The position numbers and the translations under genes were made by a program. Below the pieces are notes generated by a model that saw only the letters and a program-made list of their open reading frames with translations, was not told the origin of the DNA and did not search any database. Shown here piece by piece: positions 1 through 9,014 of a stretch of 64,000 nucleotides of DNA (the first letter of the stretch is position 1; the number at the start of each line of letters is the position of its first letter). Origin of the DNA: Hyphomicrobiales bacterium (lineage in GTDB: Bacteria; Pseudomonadota; Alphaproteobacteria; Rhizobiales; Beijerinckiaceae). Location: the NCBI GenBank assembly GCA_900470775.1, contig UCBZ01000059.1, positions 1 to 64,000 on the forward strand, given 5' to 3'.

Positions 1-597
1 TTCGAGAAGATCCGCAAGGCGGTGGGCGACAAGATCGAAATCATGGTCGAGCTGCACTCGCTCTGGAACCTGCCGACCGCGATCAAGATCGCCCGCGTGC
101 TCGAGCAGTACGAGCCGAGCTGGTACGAGGATCCGATCCGGATGAACTCGCCGCAGGCCCTGGCCGAATTCGCGCGCTCGACCACGGTGTCGGTCTGCGC
201 CAGCGAGACGCTGGGCTCGCGCTTCCCCTACAAGGAGATGCTCGACCGCGACGCGATGCACATCGTCATGGCCGATTTGTGCTGGACCGGCGGGTTGACC
301 GAAGGCCGCAAGATCGCCGCGATGGCGGAAACCTATCACCGCCCCTTCGCGCCGCATGACTGCATCGGCCCGGTCGGCTTCATCGCGGCGATCCACGCCT
401 CGTTCAGCCAGCCCAACACGCTGATCCAGGAATCGGTGCGCGCCTTCTACACCGGCTGGTACAACGAACTCGTCACCACCATGCCCACGATCAAGGACGG
501 CCATGTCCTGCCGATGGAAGGACCCGGGCTCGGCGTCGAACTCCTCCCCGCCGTCTTCAAACGCTCAGACCTCACCGTCCGACGCTCCAGCCTGTGA
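1..597 (+). CDS. Enolase-superfamily (mandelate racemase/muconate lactonizing) sugar-acid dehydratase, C-terminal part
   Basis: The reading frame is open from base 1, so the start lies outside the window; 198 residues are visible. Acid residues in the spacing expected for enolase-superfamily metal ligands are present (VELH, YEDP, SETLG), followed by a likely catalytic His in PHDCIGPVGF. These enzymes abstract a proton alpha to a carboxylate and usually dehydrate or epimerise sugar acids in the cytoplasm. The next genes are a sugar importer and lactone-pathway enzymes, so an aldonate dehydratase (arabinonate, galactonate or fuconate) is likely. The exact substrate cannot be read from this fragment. 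A hairpin and a 211-base gap separate it from the importer genes. Confidence 0.85.
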   Translation, partial: FEKIRKAVGDKIEIMVELHSLWNLPTAIKIARVLEQYEPSWYEDPIRMNSPQALAEFARSTTVSVCASETLGSRFPYKEMLDRDAMHIVMADLCWTGGLTEGRKIAAMAETYHRPFAPHDCIGPVGFIAAIHASFSQPNTLIQESVRAFYTGWYNELVTTMPTIKDGHVLPMEGPGLGVELLPAVFKRSDLTVRRSSL

Positions 598-659
598 GAA
601 CCAAACCGCCCCCGGTATCGATTTCGCCTTAACGCAGACCAATGACCTCGCTAGCTTGG

Positions 660-680
660 CAGGCCGCGCTTCGCGGCCTG
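660..680 (+). terminator. Stem-loop downstream of the dehydratase gene
   Basis: A perfect 9-bp stem (CAGGCCGCG / CGCGGCCTG) with a 3-nt loop lies about 60 bases after the stop codon. No T-run follows, so it may be a Rho-assisted terminator or an mRNA-stabilising hairpin. Confidence 0.4.
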
Positions 681-716
681 AAGCGGCCTTCCGCATGCCG
701 GGCGCGCATTAGTAAG

Positions 717-729
717 ATAGTATGACTAT
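717..729. promoter_or_regulatory. Candidate GntR (FadR-subfamily) operator upstream of the ytfQ-like gene
   Basis: The inverted repeat ATAGT-ATG-ACTAT contains TAGTATGACTA, an exact match to the TNGTNNNACNA pattern described for FadR-subfamily GntR operators. It lies 79 bases before the binding-protein start, in an AT-rich patch of an otherwise GC-rich gap. The GntR gene at 5389 in the same operon is the obvious candidate ligand (inference). Confidence 0.4.
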
Positions 730-808
730 TTACAGCTTCAAACGAGCCCGGTAGAACAGGGGTGCGCACGTAGAGGCGCCTCGATTCATAATCATCCGGG
801 AGAAGCTC

Positions 809-1780
809 ATGCGCCGTCCTACATCCATGACCATGCTGCTTGCCGCAACCATGCTGGCCGGCGGCCTCAATGCCGTCAACGCGGCGGAACTCACCGTCGG
901 CTTTTCGCAGATCGGCTCGGAATCGGGCTGGCGCGCGGCCGAGACGTCGGTCTCCAAGAGCGAGGCCAAGAAGCGCAACATCACGCTCAAGATCGCCGAT
1001 GCCCAGCAGAAGCAGGAAAATCAGATCAAGGCGATCCGTTCCTTCGTCGCCCAGGGCGTCGACGCGATCTTCCTGGCTCCGGTCGTCTCGACCGGCTGGG
1101 ATTCCGTGCTGAAGGAAGCCAAGGAAGCCAAGATTCCCGTCATCCTGCTCGACCGCGACATCGATCCGGCGGGCAAGGATCTCTACCTCACCGCCGTGAC
1201 CTCCGACAGCGTGCATGAGGGCGAGGTTGCCGGCAAGTGGCTCGCCAAGACGGTCGGCACGAAGCCGTGCAACGTCGTCGAACTGCAGGGCACGGTCGGC
1301 GCCAGCGTCGCGACCAACCGCAAGAAGGGCTTCGACACGGCGATCGCGTCGACCTCCAACATCAAGGTCGTGCGCAGCCAGACCGGCGACTTCACCCGCG
1401 CCAAGGGCAAGGAGGTGATGGAGAGCTTCATCAAGGCCGAGGGCGGCGGCAAGTCGATCTGCGCGGTCTATGCGCATAACGACGACATGATGGTCGGCGC
1501 GATCCAGGCCATGAAGGAAGCCGGACTGAAGCCTGGCAAGGATGTGCTCACCGTCTCGATCGATGCGGTGCCCGACATCTTCAAGGCGATCGCTGCCGGC
1601 GAGGCCAATGCGACGGTCGAGCTGACCCCCGACATGGCCGGCCCCGCCTTCGACGCGCTGACCGCCTACAAGGCCAAGGGCACCGTTCCGCCCAAGTGGA
1701 TCCAGACGGAATCGAAGCTCTATACCTCGGCCGACGATCCGCAGAAGGTCTACGACTCCAAGAAGAACCTCGGCTACTGA
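809..1780 (+). CDS. ytfQ: Sugar ABC transporter periplasmic binding protein (YtfQ-like, galactofuranose type)
   Basis: A 323-residue periplasmic binding protein of the ribose/galactose class. The N-terminus is a Sec signal peptide (basic start, hydrophobic core, cleavage near NAAEL). The mature protein opens with LTVGFSQIGSESGWR and carries DAIFLAPVVSTGWD and VYAHNDDMMVGAIQAMKEAG, all very close to E. coli YtfQ, which binds galactofuranose. GGGAGAAGCTC precedes the ATG. The gene heads an importer operon with two permeases and a fused ATPase. The substrate is inferred from family resemblance; pentoses or other hexofuranoses are possible given the downstream arabinose/galactose enzymes. Confidence 0.9.
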   Translation: MRRPTSMTMLLAATMLAGGLNAVNAAELTVGFSQIGSESGWRAAETSVSKSEAKKRNITLKIADAQQKQENQIKAIRSFVAQGVDAIFLAPVVSTGWDSVLKEAKEAKIPVILLDRDIDPAGKDLYLTAVTSDSVHEGEVAGKWLAKTVGTKPCNVVELQGTVGASVATNRKKGFDTAIASTSNIKVVRSQTGDFTRAKGKEVMESFIKAEGGGKSICAVYAHNDDMMVGAIQAMKEAGLKPGKDVLTVSIDAVPDIFKAIAAGEANATVELTPDMAGPAFDALTAYKAKGTVPPKWIQTESKLYTSADDPQKVYDSKKNLGY

Positions 1781-1815
1781 GGGCGCACGCCCCCTATTCC
1801 TGAGCTTATTCCCAC

Positions 1816-1837
1816 GGCCGCGCCCATCGGCGCGGCC
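1816..1837 (+). promoter_or_regulatory. Stem-loop between binding-protein and ATPase genes
   Basis: A perfect 9-bp stem (GGCCGCGCC / GGCGCGGCC) with a CATC loop sits between the ytfQ and ytfR homologues. Such hairpins protect the upstream binding-protein mRNA or attenuate read-through, as known for malE-malF. Comparable hairpins follow three other binding-protein genes in this window. Confidence 0.55.
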
Positions 1838-1855
1838 TTAGTGGAGTGCGTGCCG

Positions 1856-3412
1856 ATGTCCCCGTCTCCGTCCCCGACAGCTGCTACCGCTGCCACGCCG
1901 CTCCTGGCCGTACGCGGCCTGTCCAAGTCCTTCGCGGGCTTCCCGGCACTCGACGGCGTCGACGTCACGCTGCGGCACGGGGAAATCCATGCGCTGCTGG
2001 GCGAAAACGGCGCCGGCAAGTCGACCTTCATCAAGGCCATCACCGGCGTCGTCACACGCGATGCCGGCACGGTGACGCTTGACGGCGCGCCGGTCGCGCC
2101 GCGTTCGGCCGACGAGGCGTTGAAGGCGGGCATCGCGACGGTCTATCAGGAGGTCAATCTGCTGCCGAACCTGACGGTGGCGCAAAATCTCTTTCTCGGC
2201 CGGCAACCGACCCGCTTCGGGCTGGTGCGCGAGGTCGAGATGCGGCGCCGCTCGATCGCGCTCTTGCGCGATTTCGACCTCGATATCGATGTCGGCGCGC
2301 CCCTGGGCGACTATTCAGTCGCCGTGCAGCACCTCGTCGCCATCGCGCGGGCCGTCGACATGTCGGCCCGCATCCTGATCCTGGACGAGCCGACGGCGAG
2401 CCTCGACGCCCATGAGGTCGAGATCCTGTTCCGCGTCATGCGCAACCTCGCCGGCAAGGGGCTCGGCATCCTTTTCGTCACCCATTTCCTCGACCAGGTC
2501 TATGCGATTACCGACCGCATCACCGTGCTGCGCAATGGCAGGCTCGTCGGCGAGCGCGAGACGGCGGCGCTGCCCCGCATGGAGCTGATCCGGATGATGC
2601 TGGGCCGCGAGCTCAGCGAGGCTGCCTCGGAGCATCCGGCCAAGGCCGCCACCGAGGCCGCGCCCGACGCGGGCGGTGCGATCCGGTTCGAGGGCTTCGG
2701 CAAGGCGGGCTATGTCGCGCCCTTCGATCTCGCCTTGGCGAGCGGCCAGGTCGTGGGGTTGGCCGGTCTGCTCGGCTCGGGCCGCACGGAGACCGCGCGC
2801 CTGCTCTTCGGGGTGGAGAGTGCCGATCACGGCCGGCTCACGATCGACGGCGAAGCCGTGCGCCTGGCCTCGCCGCGCGACGCGATCAGGCACGGCTTCG
2901 GCTACTGCCCGGAGGAGCGCAAGACCGAGGGCATCGTCGCCGAACTCACCGTGCGCGAGAACATCGTGCTGGCGCTGCAGGCCAGGCGCGGCGCGCTGCA
3001 TCCGCTGTCGCGGCGCGAGCAGGACGCGATCGCGCAGCGTTTTATCACCATGCTCGACATCCGCCCGCCCGACCCCGAGCGCCCGATCGGGCTGCTCTCG
3101 GGCGGCAACCAGCAGAAGGCGCTGCTGGCGCGCTGGCTTGCAACGGAGCCGCGCCTGCTCATTCTGGACGAGCCGACGCGCGGCATCGATGTCGGCGCCC
3201 ATGCCGAGATCATCCGCCTGATCCGGCAGCTCTGCACGGAAGGCCTCGCTCTCGTCGTCATCTCGTCGGAGCTGGAGGAGATCGTGAGCTATGCCGACCG
3301 GGTGATCGTGATGCGCGACCGCAGGCAGACCGCCGTGCTGGAGGGCGAGGCTGTGAACGTCACCGCCATCCTGCAGGCGATCGCCGCCGATACCCCCCCG
3401 CTTGCGGCGTGA
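1856..3412 (+). CDS. ytfR: Sugar ABC transporter ATP-binding protein, two fused ATPase domains (YtfR-like)
   Basis: A 518-residue protein with tandem ATPase domains, as in RbsA/MglA/YtfR. The first half has Walker A GENGAGKST and Walker B ILILDEPTAS, with a degenerate signature (DYSVAVQHLVAIARA). The second half has a changed P-loop (GLLGSGRTE), a complete LSGGNQQKALLARWL signature and LLILDEPTRGIDVG. This asymmetry is normal for the family. The ATG at 1856 is preferred because GGAG lies about 10 bases upstream; an in-frame GTG at 1841 would add five residues. It energises uptake through the two permeases that follow. Confidence 0.92.
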   Translation: MSPSPSPTAATAATPLLAVRGLSKSFAGFPALDGVDVTLRHGEIHALLGENGAGKSTFIKAITGVVTRDAGTVTLDGAPVAPRSADEALKAGIATVYQEVNLLPNLTVAQNLFLGRQPTRFGLVREVEMRRRSIALLRDFDLDIDVGAPLGDYSVAVQHLVAIARAVDMSARILILDEPTASLDAHEVEILFRVMRNLAGKGLGILFVTHFLDQVYAITDRITVLRNGRLVGERETAALPRMELIRMMLGRELSEAASEHPAKAATEAAPDAGGAIRFEGFGKAGYVAPFDLALASGQVVGLAGLLGSGRTETARLLFGVESADHGRLTIDGEAVRLASPRDAIRHGFGYCPEERKTEGIVAELTVRENIVLALQARRGALHPLSRREQDAIAQRFITMLDIRPPDPERPIGLLSGGNQQKALLARWLATEPRLLILDEPTRGIDVGAHAEIIRLIRQLCTEGLALVVISSELEEIVSYADRVIVMRDRRQTAVLEGEAVNVTAILQAIAADTPPLAA

Positions 3413-3425
3413 TGGAGCGGCCCCG

Positions 3426-4409
3426 ATGAGATTTCGACTGCCCCGCAAGGGCCTGCCCCAGATCGCGGCCTTCGTCGTCGTCCTGCTGATCAATTTTGCC
3501 GTCTCGCCGCAGTTCTTCGACATCAGACTGCAGGACGGCCGTCTGTTCGGCAGCTTCATCGACGTATTCAATCGCGGTGCGCCGGTGGCGCTGTTGTCCC
3601 TGGGCATGGTGCTGGTTGTGGCGACCCGCGGCATCGACCTGTCAGTCGGAGCGGTGATGGCGATTGCGGGCGCGATCGCCGCAACGCTGGCCGATACGCA
3701 CGCTCTGCCGGTCGTGCTGCTGGCTGCCCTGGGCGCCGGGCTGCTGTGCGGGCTCTGGAACGGCATCCTCGTCGCCGTGCTCGGCATCCAGCCGATCATC
3801 GCGACGCTGATCCTGATGGTCGCCGGGCGGGGCATCGCGCAGCTGATCACCGAGGGGAGGATCGTCACCTTCACCTCGCCCGAGCTCGCCCGGTTCGGTG
3901 GCGGCGCGATCCTGGGGCTGCCGGTGCCGGTGGTGCTGACGGCGTCCGTGCTGGCGGTGGCGGTGATTGCCATCCGCGGCACCGCGCTCGGGCTGCTGAT
4001 CGAGGCGACCGGCGCCAATGCCCGCGCCAGCGCTCTCGCCGGCATCGAGACGCGCACGACCACGATCGCGGTCTATGTCTGGAGCGGATTTTGCGCCGCC
4101 CTGGCGGGCATCGTCGCCGCCGCCGACATCCTGGGCGCGGACGCTAACAATGCCGGGCTCTGGCTCGAGCTCGATGCCATCCTGGCCGTCGTCATCGCCG
4201 GCAGTTCGCTGCTGGGCGGCCGCTTCAGCCTGGCGCTGGCGGTGCTCGGTGCGCTGACCATCCAGGCGATGAACACCGGCATCCTGCTGGCCGGCTTCAG
4301 GCCCGAGTTCAACCTCGTGGTGAAGGCGGTGGTCGTCCTGCTGGTGTTGCTGGCGCAATCGCCGCGCCTGTCGGGCGTCGCCGTCCTGCTGGCCCGGAGA
4401 CCGGCATGA
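3426..4409 (+). CDS. ytfT: Sugar ABC transporter permease (YtfT-like)
   Basis: A 327-residue integral membrane protein of the RbsC/AraH permease family. It has many hydrophobic segments and the family's conserved stretch GMVLVVATRGIDLSVGAVM near residues 60-80. The ATG at 3426 has GGAG nine bases upstream (ATGGAGCGGCCCCG); an in-frame TTG at 3402 would overlap the previous gene. Its end overlaps the next permease by four bases (ATGA), which implies translational coupling. It forms the membrane channel as a heterodimer with the YjfF-like protein. Confidence 0.9.
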   Translation: MRFRLPRKGLPQIAAFVVVLLINFAVSPQFFDIRLQDGRLFGSFIDVFNRGAPVALLSLGMVLVVATRGIDLSVGAVMAIAGAIAATLADTHALPVVLLAALGAGLLCGLWNGILVAVLGIQPIIATLILMVAGRGIAQLITEGRIVTFTSPELARFGGGAILGLPVPVVLTASVLAVAVIAIRGTALGLLIEATGANARASALAGIETRTTTIAVYVWSGFCAALAGIVAAADILGADANNAGLWLELDAILAVVIAGSSLLGGRFSLALAVLGALTIQAMNTGILLAGFRPEFNLVVKAVVVLLVLLAQSPRLSGVAVLLARRPA

Positions 4410-5392
4410 CGCGCTATCTCCCGGTCATCGTCACCGCCGCCGTCTTCGCGCTCGGCTACGCGATCTGCGCGCTGCAGTTCCCGGCCTTCCTGTCGACCCG
4501 CGTGATCGCCAATCTGCTGACCGACAACGCTTTCCTCGGCATTCTGGCGGTGGGCATGACCTTCGTCATCATCTCGGGCGGCATCGACCTGTCGGTCGGT
4601 TCGGTGGTGGGGTTCACCACGGTCTTTCTCGCGCTTGCGATCGAGACATGGGGCATTCCCCCGCTGGCGGCGTTCATGCTCGTGCTGTTCGTGGCGACAC
4701 TGTTTGGCGCCACGATGGGGGCGCTCATCCAGGGCTTCGACATGCCGCCGTTCATCGTGACGCTGGCGGGCATGTTCCTGGCGCGTGGTGCGAGTTTCCT
4801 GTTGTCGACGGAGTCGATCCCCGTCACGGCGCCGCTCTACAGCGCGGTCTCGGACTTCGCCTTCCGTTTGCCGGGCGGTGGCCGGCTGAGCGTGGTCGGC
4901 ATGGTCATGCTGGCGGTCTTCTTCGCCGGCGGCATTGCGCTGCACCTCACGCGTTTCGGGGCCAATGTCTATGCGCTGGGCGGCAGCCGGGTCTCCACCG
5001 GGCTGATGGGGATCACGGTGGGCCGGCACACGGCCGCGATCTACGCGCTGTCGAGTTTCCTGGCGGGCCTGTCGGGCATCGTGTTCTCGCTCTACACCTC
5101 GTCGGGCTATTCGCTCTCGGCCGTCGGCGTCGAACTCGACACGATCGCCGCCGTGGTGATCGGCGGCACGCTTCTGACCGGCGGGCACGGCTTCATGATC
5201 GGGACGTTCCTGGGCGTCCTCATGCAGGGCCTGATCCAGACCTACATCAATTTCGACGGCACCTTGTCGAGTTGGTGGACCAAGATCGTGACCGGCGTCC
5301 TGCTGTTCGCCTTCATCGCGTTCCAGCAGGCGACGCTGGCCCTCGCTCGCCGCTCAGTGCGCGGCGCCACTGCCAAAGGGGCCACTCCATGA
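4406..5392 (+). CDS. yjfF: Sugar ABC transporter permease (YjfF-like)
   Basis: A 328-residue membrane protein, the second permease subunit. The conserved TFVIISGGIDLSVGSVVGF and the EAA-like region VELDTIAAVVIGGTLLTGG are clear. The ATGA overlap with the preceding permease, and another with the following GntR gene (stop 5390-5392, start 5389), places all three in one transcript. E. coli pairs YtfT with YjfF in the same way. Confidence 0.9.
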   Translation: MTRYLPVIVTAAVFALGYAICALQFPAFLSTRVIANLLTDNAFLGILAVGMTFVIISGGIDLSVGSVVGFTTVFLALAIETWGIPPLAAFMLVLFVATLFGATMGALIQGFDMPPFIVTLAGMFLARGASFLLSTESIPVTAPLYSAVSDFAFRLPGGGRLSVVGMVMLAVFFAGGIALHLTRFGANVYALGGSRVSTGLMGITVGRHTAAIYALSSFLAGLSGIVFSLYTSSGYSLSAVGVELDTIAAVVIGGTLLTGGHGFMIGTFLGVLMQGLIQTYINFDGTLSSWWTKIVTGVLLFAFIAFQQATLALARRSVRGATAKGATP

Positions 5393-6183
5393 AACCCGGA
5401 CTCGTCGCGGTTCCCGAACGGCGGGAACACTCCAATCACGCCGAGGTGGCGCGGATGGTCGCACTCGACATCATCGCCGGCCGCGCCAAGGAGGGTGCCA
5501 AGCTCGCCGGCGATGCCGAACTGATGCTGCGCTTCGGCGTCTCGCGCCCGGTGCTGCGCGAAAGCGTGAAGACGCTCGTCGCCAAGGGCCTGCTGACCAC
5601 CAAGGCACGGGTGGGCACGGTGGTGCGCGAGCGCGCCGCCTGGAACATGTTCGACGCCGACCTGCTCGCCTGGCACCTTCAGGCCGGGATCGACCGCCGC
5701 TTCCTCGACGATCTCGCTGAAATCCGGCTGGCGGTCGAGCCTCGCGCGGCAGCCCTGGCCGCGGAGCGCAGAACCGAAGCCGATCTCTCCGCGATGCGCG
5801 CCGGTTTGGCCGCGATGCAGCGCGAGCCGTCCGATTCCGTCGCGTTCGCTGAAGCCGATCTCGCGCTTCACGTGGCTGTCGCCAATGCCTCGGGCAATCC
5901 GTTCATGCGCTCGGTCGGCGGCGTCATCGACGTTGCGCTGCGGGCATCGTTCCTGCTGAGCGCGCCGGTCGAGGAACCCGAGCGGGACATCGTCATCATC
6001 GCGCATCGCAAGATTGTCGATGCCATCGCGGCCCGCGACGTCGAGGGTGCGGCCGAGGCCATGGTGGGGGTCATCTTCAACGGATTGCGCCGCCACGGCG
6101 CGACGCGCACCGAAACCTCCGGGCGGCTCGCCGGTCCACACCATCTCATCGCCCCGTCCCACCTCCTGACAAACAAAGATTGA
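5389..6183 (+). CDS. GntR/FadR-type (FCD domain) transcriptional regulator, DgoR-like
   Basis: A 264-residue regulator. The N-terminal winged helix spans about residues 15-85 (MLRFGVSRPVLRESVKTLVAKGLL). The C-terminal FCD ligand domain has the usual metal-site pattern (DLALHVAVANASGNPF, then IIAHRKIVDAI). The linker WNMFDADLLAWHL is typical of the sugar-acid regulators related to DgoR, which sense aldonates or keto-deoxy acids. The start overlaps the upstream permease stop by four bases. It probably controls this operon through the candidate operator at 717-729 (inference). Confidence 0.88.
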   Translation: MKPGLVAVPERREHSNHAEVARMVALDIIAGRAKEGAKLAGDAELMLRFGVSRPVLRESVKTLVAKGLLTTKARVGTVVRERAAWNMFDADLLAWHLQAGIDRRFLDDLAEIRLAVEPRAAALAAERRTEADLSAMRAGLAAMQREPSDSVAFAEADLALHVAVANASGNPFMRSVGGVIDVALRASFLLSAPVEEPERDIVIIAHRKIVDAIAARDVEGAAEAMVGVIFNGLRRHGATRTETSGRLAGPHHLIAPSHLLTNKD

Positions 6184-6191
6184 GCCCGGCC

Positions 6192-7118
6192 ATGCCCGCA
6201 GCAACCAGACCCTATCGCGGCGTCTTCCCCGTCGTACCGACCATCTTCCACGACGACGGCACGCTCGATCTGGAGGGGCAGCGCCGCTGCCTCGACTTCA
6301 TGATCGACGCCGGCTCGAACGGGCTGTGCATTCTGGCGAACTTCTCCGAGCAATTCGTGCTGACCGATGCCGAGCGCGACGCGGTGATGGATGCGGCGCT
6401 CGACCATGTCGCAGGCCGGGTGCCGGTCATCGTGACGACGACGCATTTCGGCAGCGCGGTCTGTGCCGAGCGTTCGCGCCGCGCGCAGGACAAGGGTGCG
6501 GCCATGGTGATGATCATGCCGCCCTATCACGGAGCGACCTTCCGGGTCGGGGAGGCGGCGATCGAAGCCTTCTTCCGCCGCGTCTCGGATGCGATCTCGA
6601 TCCCGATCATGATCCAGGATGCGCCGGTGGCTGGCACGCCGCTCTCGCCGGCCTTCCTGGTGAAGCTCGCCCGCGAGATCGAGAACGTCTCCTATTTCAA
6701 GATCGAGGTGGCCCAGGCGGCGGCCAAGCTGCGCACGCTGCTTGAACTCGGCGGCAAGACGATCGAGGGACCGTGGGACGGCGAGGAGGCGATCACGCTG
6801 ATGGCCGATCTCGATGCCGGCGCGACGGGTGCGATGACCGGCGGCGGCTATCCCGACGGAATCCGCCAGATCGTCGATCCCTACTTTGCCGGACGCCGCG
6901 ACGAGGCCATGGCGGCTTATGCGCGCTGGCTGCCGCTGATCAACTACGAGAACCGCCAGACCGGCCTGTCGGCTGCGAAGATCCTGATGAAGGCGGGCGG
7001 CATCATCGGCTCGGCGGCCTTGCGTCATCCGCTCGAACTGCCTCACCCTGCAACGCAGGCCGGGCTGATCGAGATCGCCCAAAGCCTCGACGCCGCCGTG
7101 CTGCGCTGGAGCAAATGA
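6192..7118 (+). CDS. DapA-family 2-keto-3-deoxy sugar acid dehydratase/aldolase (L-KDA dehydratase-like)
   Basis: A 308-residue TIM-barrel protein of the dihydrodipicolinate synthase family. The Schiff-base lysine is in VSYFKIEV, and the family phosphate/carboxylate loop is replaced by TTTHFGS. The segment EGPWDGEEAITLMADLDAG and the C-terminal INYENRQTGLSAAK resemble L-2-keto-3-deoxyarabonate dehydratase (AraD of Azospirillum), which makes alpha-ketoglutarate semialdehyde. A KDG/KDGal aldolase is the alternative. The ATG at 6192 starts nine bases after the regulator's stop; a TTG at 6180 is less likely. It overlaps the next gene by four bases. Confidence 0.8.
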   Translation: MPAATRPYRGVFPVVPTIFHDDGTLDLEGQRRCLDFMIDAGSNGLCILANFSEQFVLTDAERDAVMDAALDHVAGRVPVIVTTTHFGSAVCAERSRRAQDKGAAMVMIMPPYHGATFRVGEAAIEAFFRRVSDAISIPIMIQDAPVAGTPLSPAFLVKLAREIENVSYFKIEVAQAAAKLRTLLELGGKTIEGPWDGEEAITLMADLDAGATGAMTGGGYPDGIRQIVDPYFAGRRDEAMAAYARWLPLINYENRQTGLSAAKILMKAGGIIGSAALRHPLELPHPATQAGLIEIAQSLDAAVLRWSK

Positions 7119-8041
7119 GCATGCTGCGCCTCGCCATCGTCGGATTGGGCAAGATCGCCCGCGACCAGCATCTGCCCGCCGTGGCGAGCCTGCCCGATAT
7201 CGTGATCGCGGCCGTTGTCAGCCGCAATGCGACGCTGGACGGCGTGCCGTGTTTTGAGACCCTCGAAGAGCTGTTTGCCTCCGATGTCGCGGTCGACGCG
7301 GTGGCGCTGTGCACGCCGCCGCAGGTCCGCCGGACCCAGGCTGCGCTCGCTCTGGCGGCCGGCAAGCATGTCATGCTGGAAAAGCCGCCGGGGGCAACCG
7401 TCAGCGAGCTTGCGCAGCTGATCGCCACTGCGCGGATCAAGGGCCTGACGCTGTTTGCGACCTGGCATTCCCGCCATGCGCCGGCCGTCGAGCCGGCGCG
7501 GGCCTTTCTCGCCGCGAACCGGCCGTTATCGGTCAGGATCGACTGGCGCGAGGATGTGCGGGTCTGGCATCCCGGCCAGAACTGGATTTTCGAGGCCGGC
7601 GGGCTCGGCGTGTTCGATCCCGGCATCAACGCGCTGTCGATCCTGACCCGCATCCTGCCGCACCCGGTTTTTCTCCGGGCTGCCGGGCTCGCCTTTCCTG
7701 CCAATCGCGATGCGCCGATCGCGGCCGAACTCGACCTTGCCGACGAGGCCGGCCTGCCGATCCGGGCGGAGTTCGATTTCCTGCAGAGCGGACCGCAGAG
7801 CTGGGACATGCGCATCGAGACGGAGGGCGGAACGTTGCTGCTGTCGGCGGGCGGCGCCAAGCTCAGCCATGACGGCCGGGCGCTCGTCGATGAGGCGGAG
7901 GCGGAGTATCCGGCGCTCTATCGCCGCTTCGCCGATCTCGTCTCGCGGCGGGAGAGCGATGTCGACCTGGCGCCCCTGCAATTGGTGGCCGATGCTTTTT
8001 TGCTCGGGAAGCGCCGAGGCGTGGAGGCCTTCACATGGTGA
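7115..8041 (+). CDS. Gfo/Idh/MocA family sugar 1-dehydrogenase (L-arabinose/D-galactose type)
   Basis: A 308-residue NAD(P)-dependent oxidoreductase. The Rossmann motif is IVGLGKIARDQHLPA at the N-terminus, and the family's catalytic lysine region is HVMLEKPPGAT. The central segment DWREDVRVWHPGQNWIF and GVFDPGINALSIL match the alphaproteobacterial L-arabinose/D-galactose 1-dehydrogenase group. The product would be the aldono-lactone handled by the next gene. The start overlaps the previous stop (ATGA), and the end overlaps the lactonase start by seven bases, so coupling is tight. Pentose versus hexose preference cannot be decided here. Confidence 0.82.
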   Translation: MSMLRLAIVGLGKIARDQHLPAVASLPDIVIAAVVSRNATLDGVPCFETLEELFASDVAVDAVALCTPPQVRRTQAALALAAGKHVMLEKPPGATVSELAQLIATARIKGLTLFATWHSRHAPAVEPARAFLAANRPLSVRIDWREDVRVWHPGQNWIFEAGGLGVFDPGINALSILTRILPHPVFLRAAGLAFPANRDAPIAAELDLADEAGLPIRAEFDFLQSGPQSWDMRIETEGGTLLLSAGGAKLSHDGRALVDEAEAEYPALYRRFADLVSRRESDVDLAPLQLVADAFLLGKRRGVEAFTW

Positions 8042-8937
8042 CCGCGACGCAGGCGGCCGCGGCTGTCCCGGCGCTGCTGGGCGAGGAGCGCTGCCATCTC
8101 GGCGAAGGCCCGGCCTATGACGCCGCGACCGACACCGCCTTCTGGTTCGACATTCTGGAGCGCAAGCTGTTCGAGGCCGATCTTGCGACCGGCTCGGTCG
8201 AAAGCCACGCCATGCCGCTGATGGCCTCGGCGCTCGCGATGGTCGACGACGAGCGCCAACTGGTCGCCACCGAAAGCGGGCTCTATCTCCGCTCCCGCCT
8301 GGATGGCGCGATGACACTGTTTCGCGCGGTTGAGGCCGACGACGCCACGACGCGCTCAAACGATGCGCGTGCGCATCCTTGCGGCGCCTTCTGGTTCAGC
8401 ATGATGGGCAAGGGTGCAAAGCCCGGCGCGGCCTCGATCTATGCCTTGTCGGACGGCGAGGTCGTGCGGCTTTTTTCGGGGCTGACGATTCCCAACGCGA
8501 TCTGCTTCTCGGCCGACGGCACGCAGGGCTTCTTCTCCGACACGGCGCGAAACGCGCTTTACCGAGTGCCGCTGGATCCCGCGACGGGTCTGCCGCGCGA
8601 GGCGCCATCGCCGCTTCGCCTGTCCGATGACGGCGAAGGGCTCGACGGCGCGGTGATCGATCGCGACGGACTGATCTGGATCGCCCGCTGGGGTGGCGCA
8701 CGGATCGATGCCCTCACGGATCAGGGCGAGACCGTCCGCAGTCTTTCCGTGCCGGCGCGCCAGCCGAGCTGCTCCGTTTTCGTCGGCAAGGCCTTCAACC
8801 GCCTGCTGGTCACCAGCGCGCGAGAGGGGCAGGATGAAGCTGCCCGCGCCGCCGATCCTCAGGGCGGTGCGACCTTCTTGCTTACGCCCGACGCGATCGG
8901 AAAGCCTGAGCCTCGCGTCAGGCTGGGCGCGCACTGA
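8035..8937 (+). CDS. SMP-30/gluconolactonase family sugar lactonase
   Basis: A 300-residue six-bladed beta-propeller lactonase. Metal-site features are the N-terminal LGEGPAYDAATDTAFWFDI, FSGLTIPNAICFSADG (Asn ligand) and LDGAVIDRDGLIWIARW (Asp ligand). It should hydrolyse the aldono-1,4-lactone from the adjacent dehydrogenase to the aldonate (arabinonate or galactonate), as AraB does in Azospirillum. A 77-base gap with a good ribosome-binding site separates it from the ChvE-like gene, so read-through is likely. Confidence 0.85.
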   Translation: MVTATQAAAAVPALLGEERCHLGEGPAYDAATDTAFWFDILERKLFEADLATGSVESHAMPLMASALAMVDDERQLVATESGLYLRSRLDGAMTLFRAVEADDATTRSNDARAHPCGAFWFSMMGKGAKPGAASIYALSDGEVVRLFSGLTIPNAICFSADGTQGFFSDTARNALYRVPLDPATGLPREAPSPLRLSDDGEGLDGAVIDRDGLIWIARWGGARIDALTDQGETVRSLSVPARQPSCSVFVGKAFNRLLVTSAREGQDEAARAADPQGGATFLLTPDAIGKPEPRVRLGAH

Positions 8938-9014
8938 CAGTCCCCGCACCGACGATGCAAACCCGACCAAGACCGCGACCAAGCGGCGACCAACACCCAA
9001 CCAAGGAGAAGACG

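Noticed and set aside
2315..4063. Long - strand open frame (582 codons) opposite the ytfR/ytfT genes
   Set aside because: Composition and position are those of a shadow frame; the + strand genes are unambiguous.
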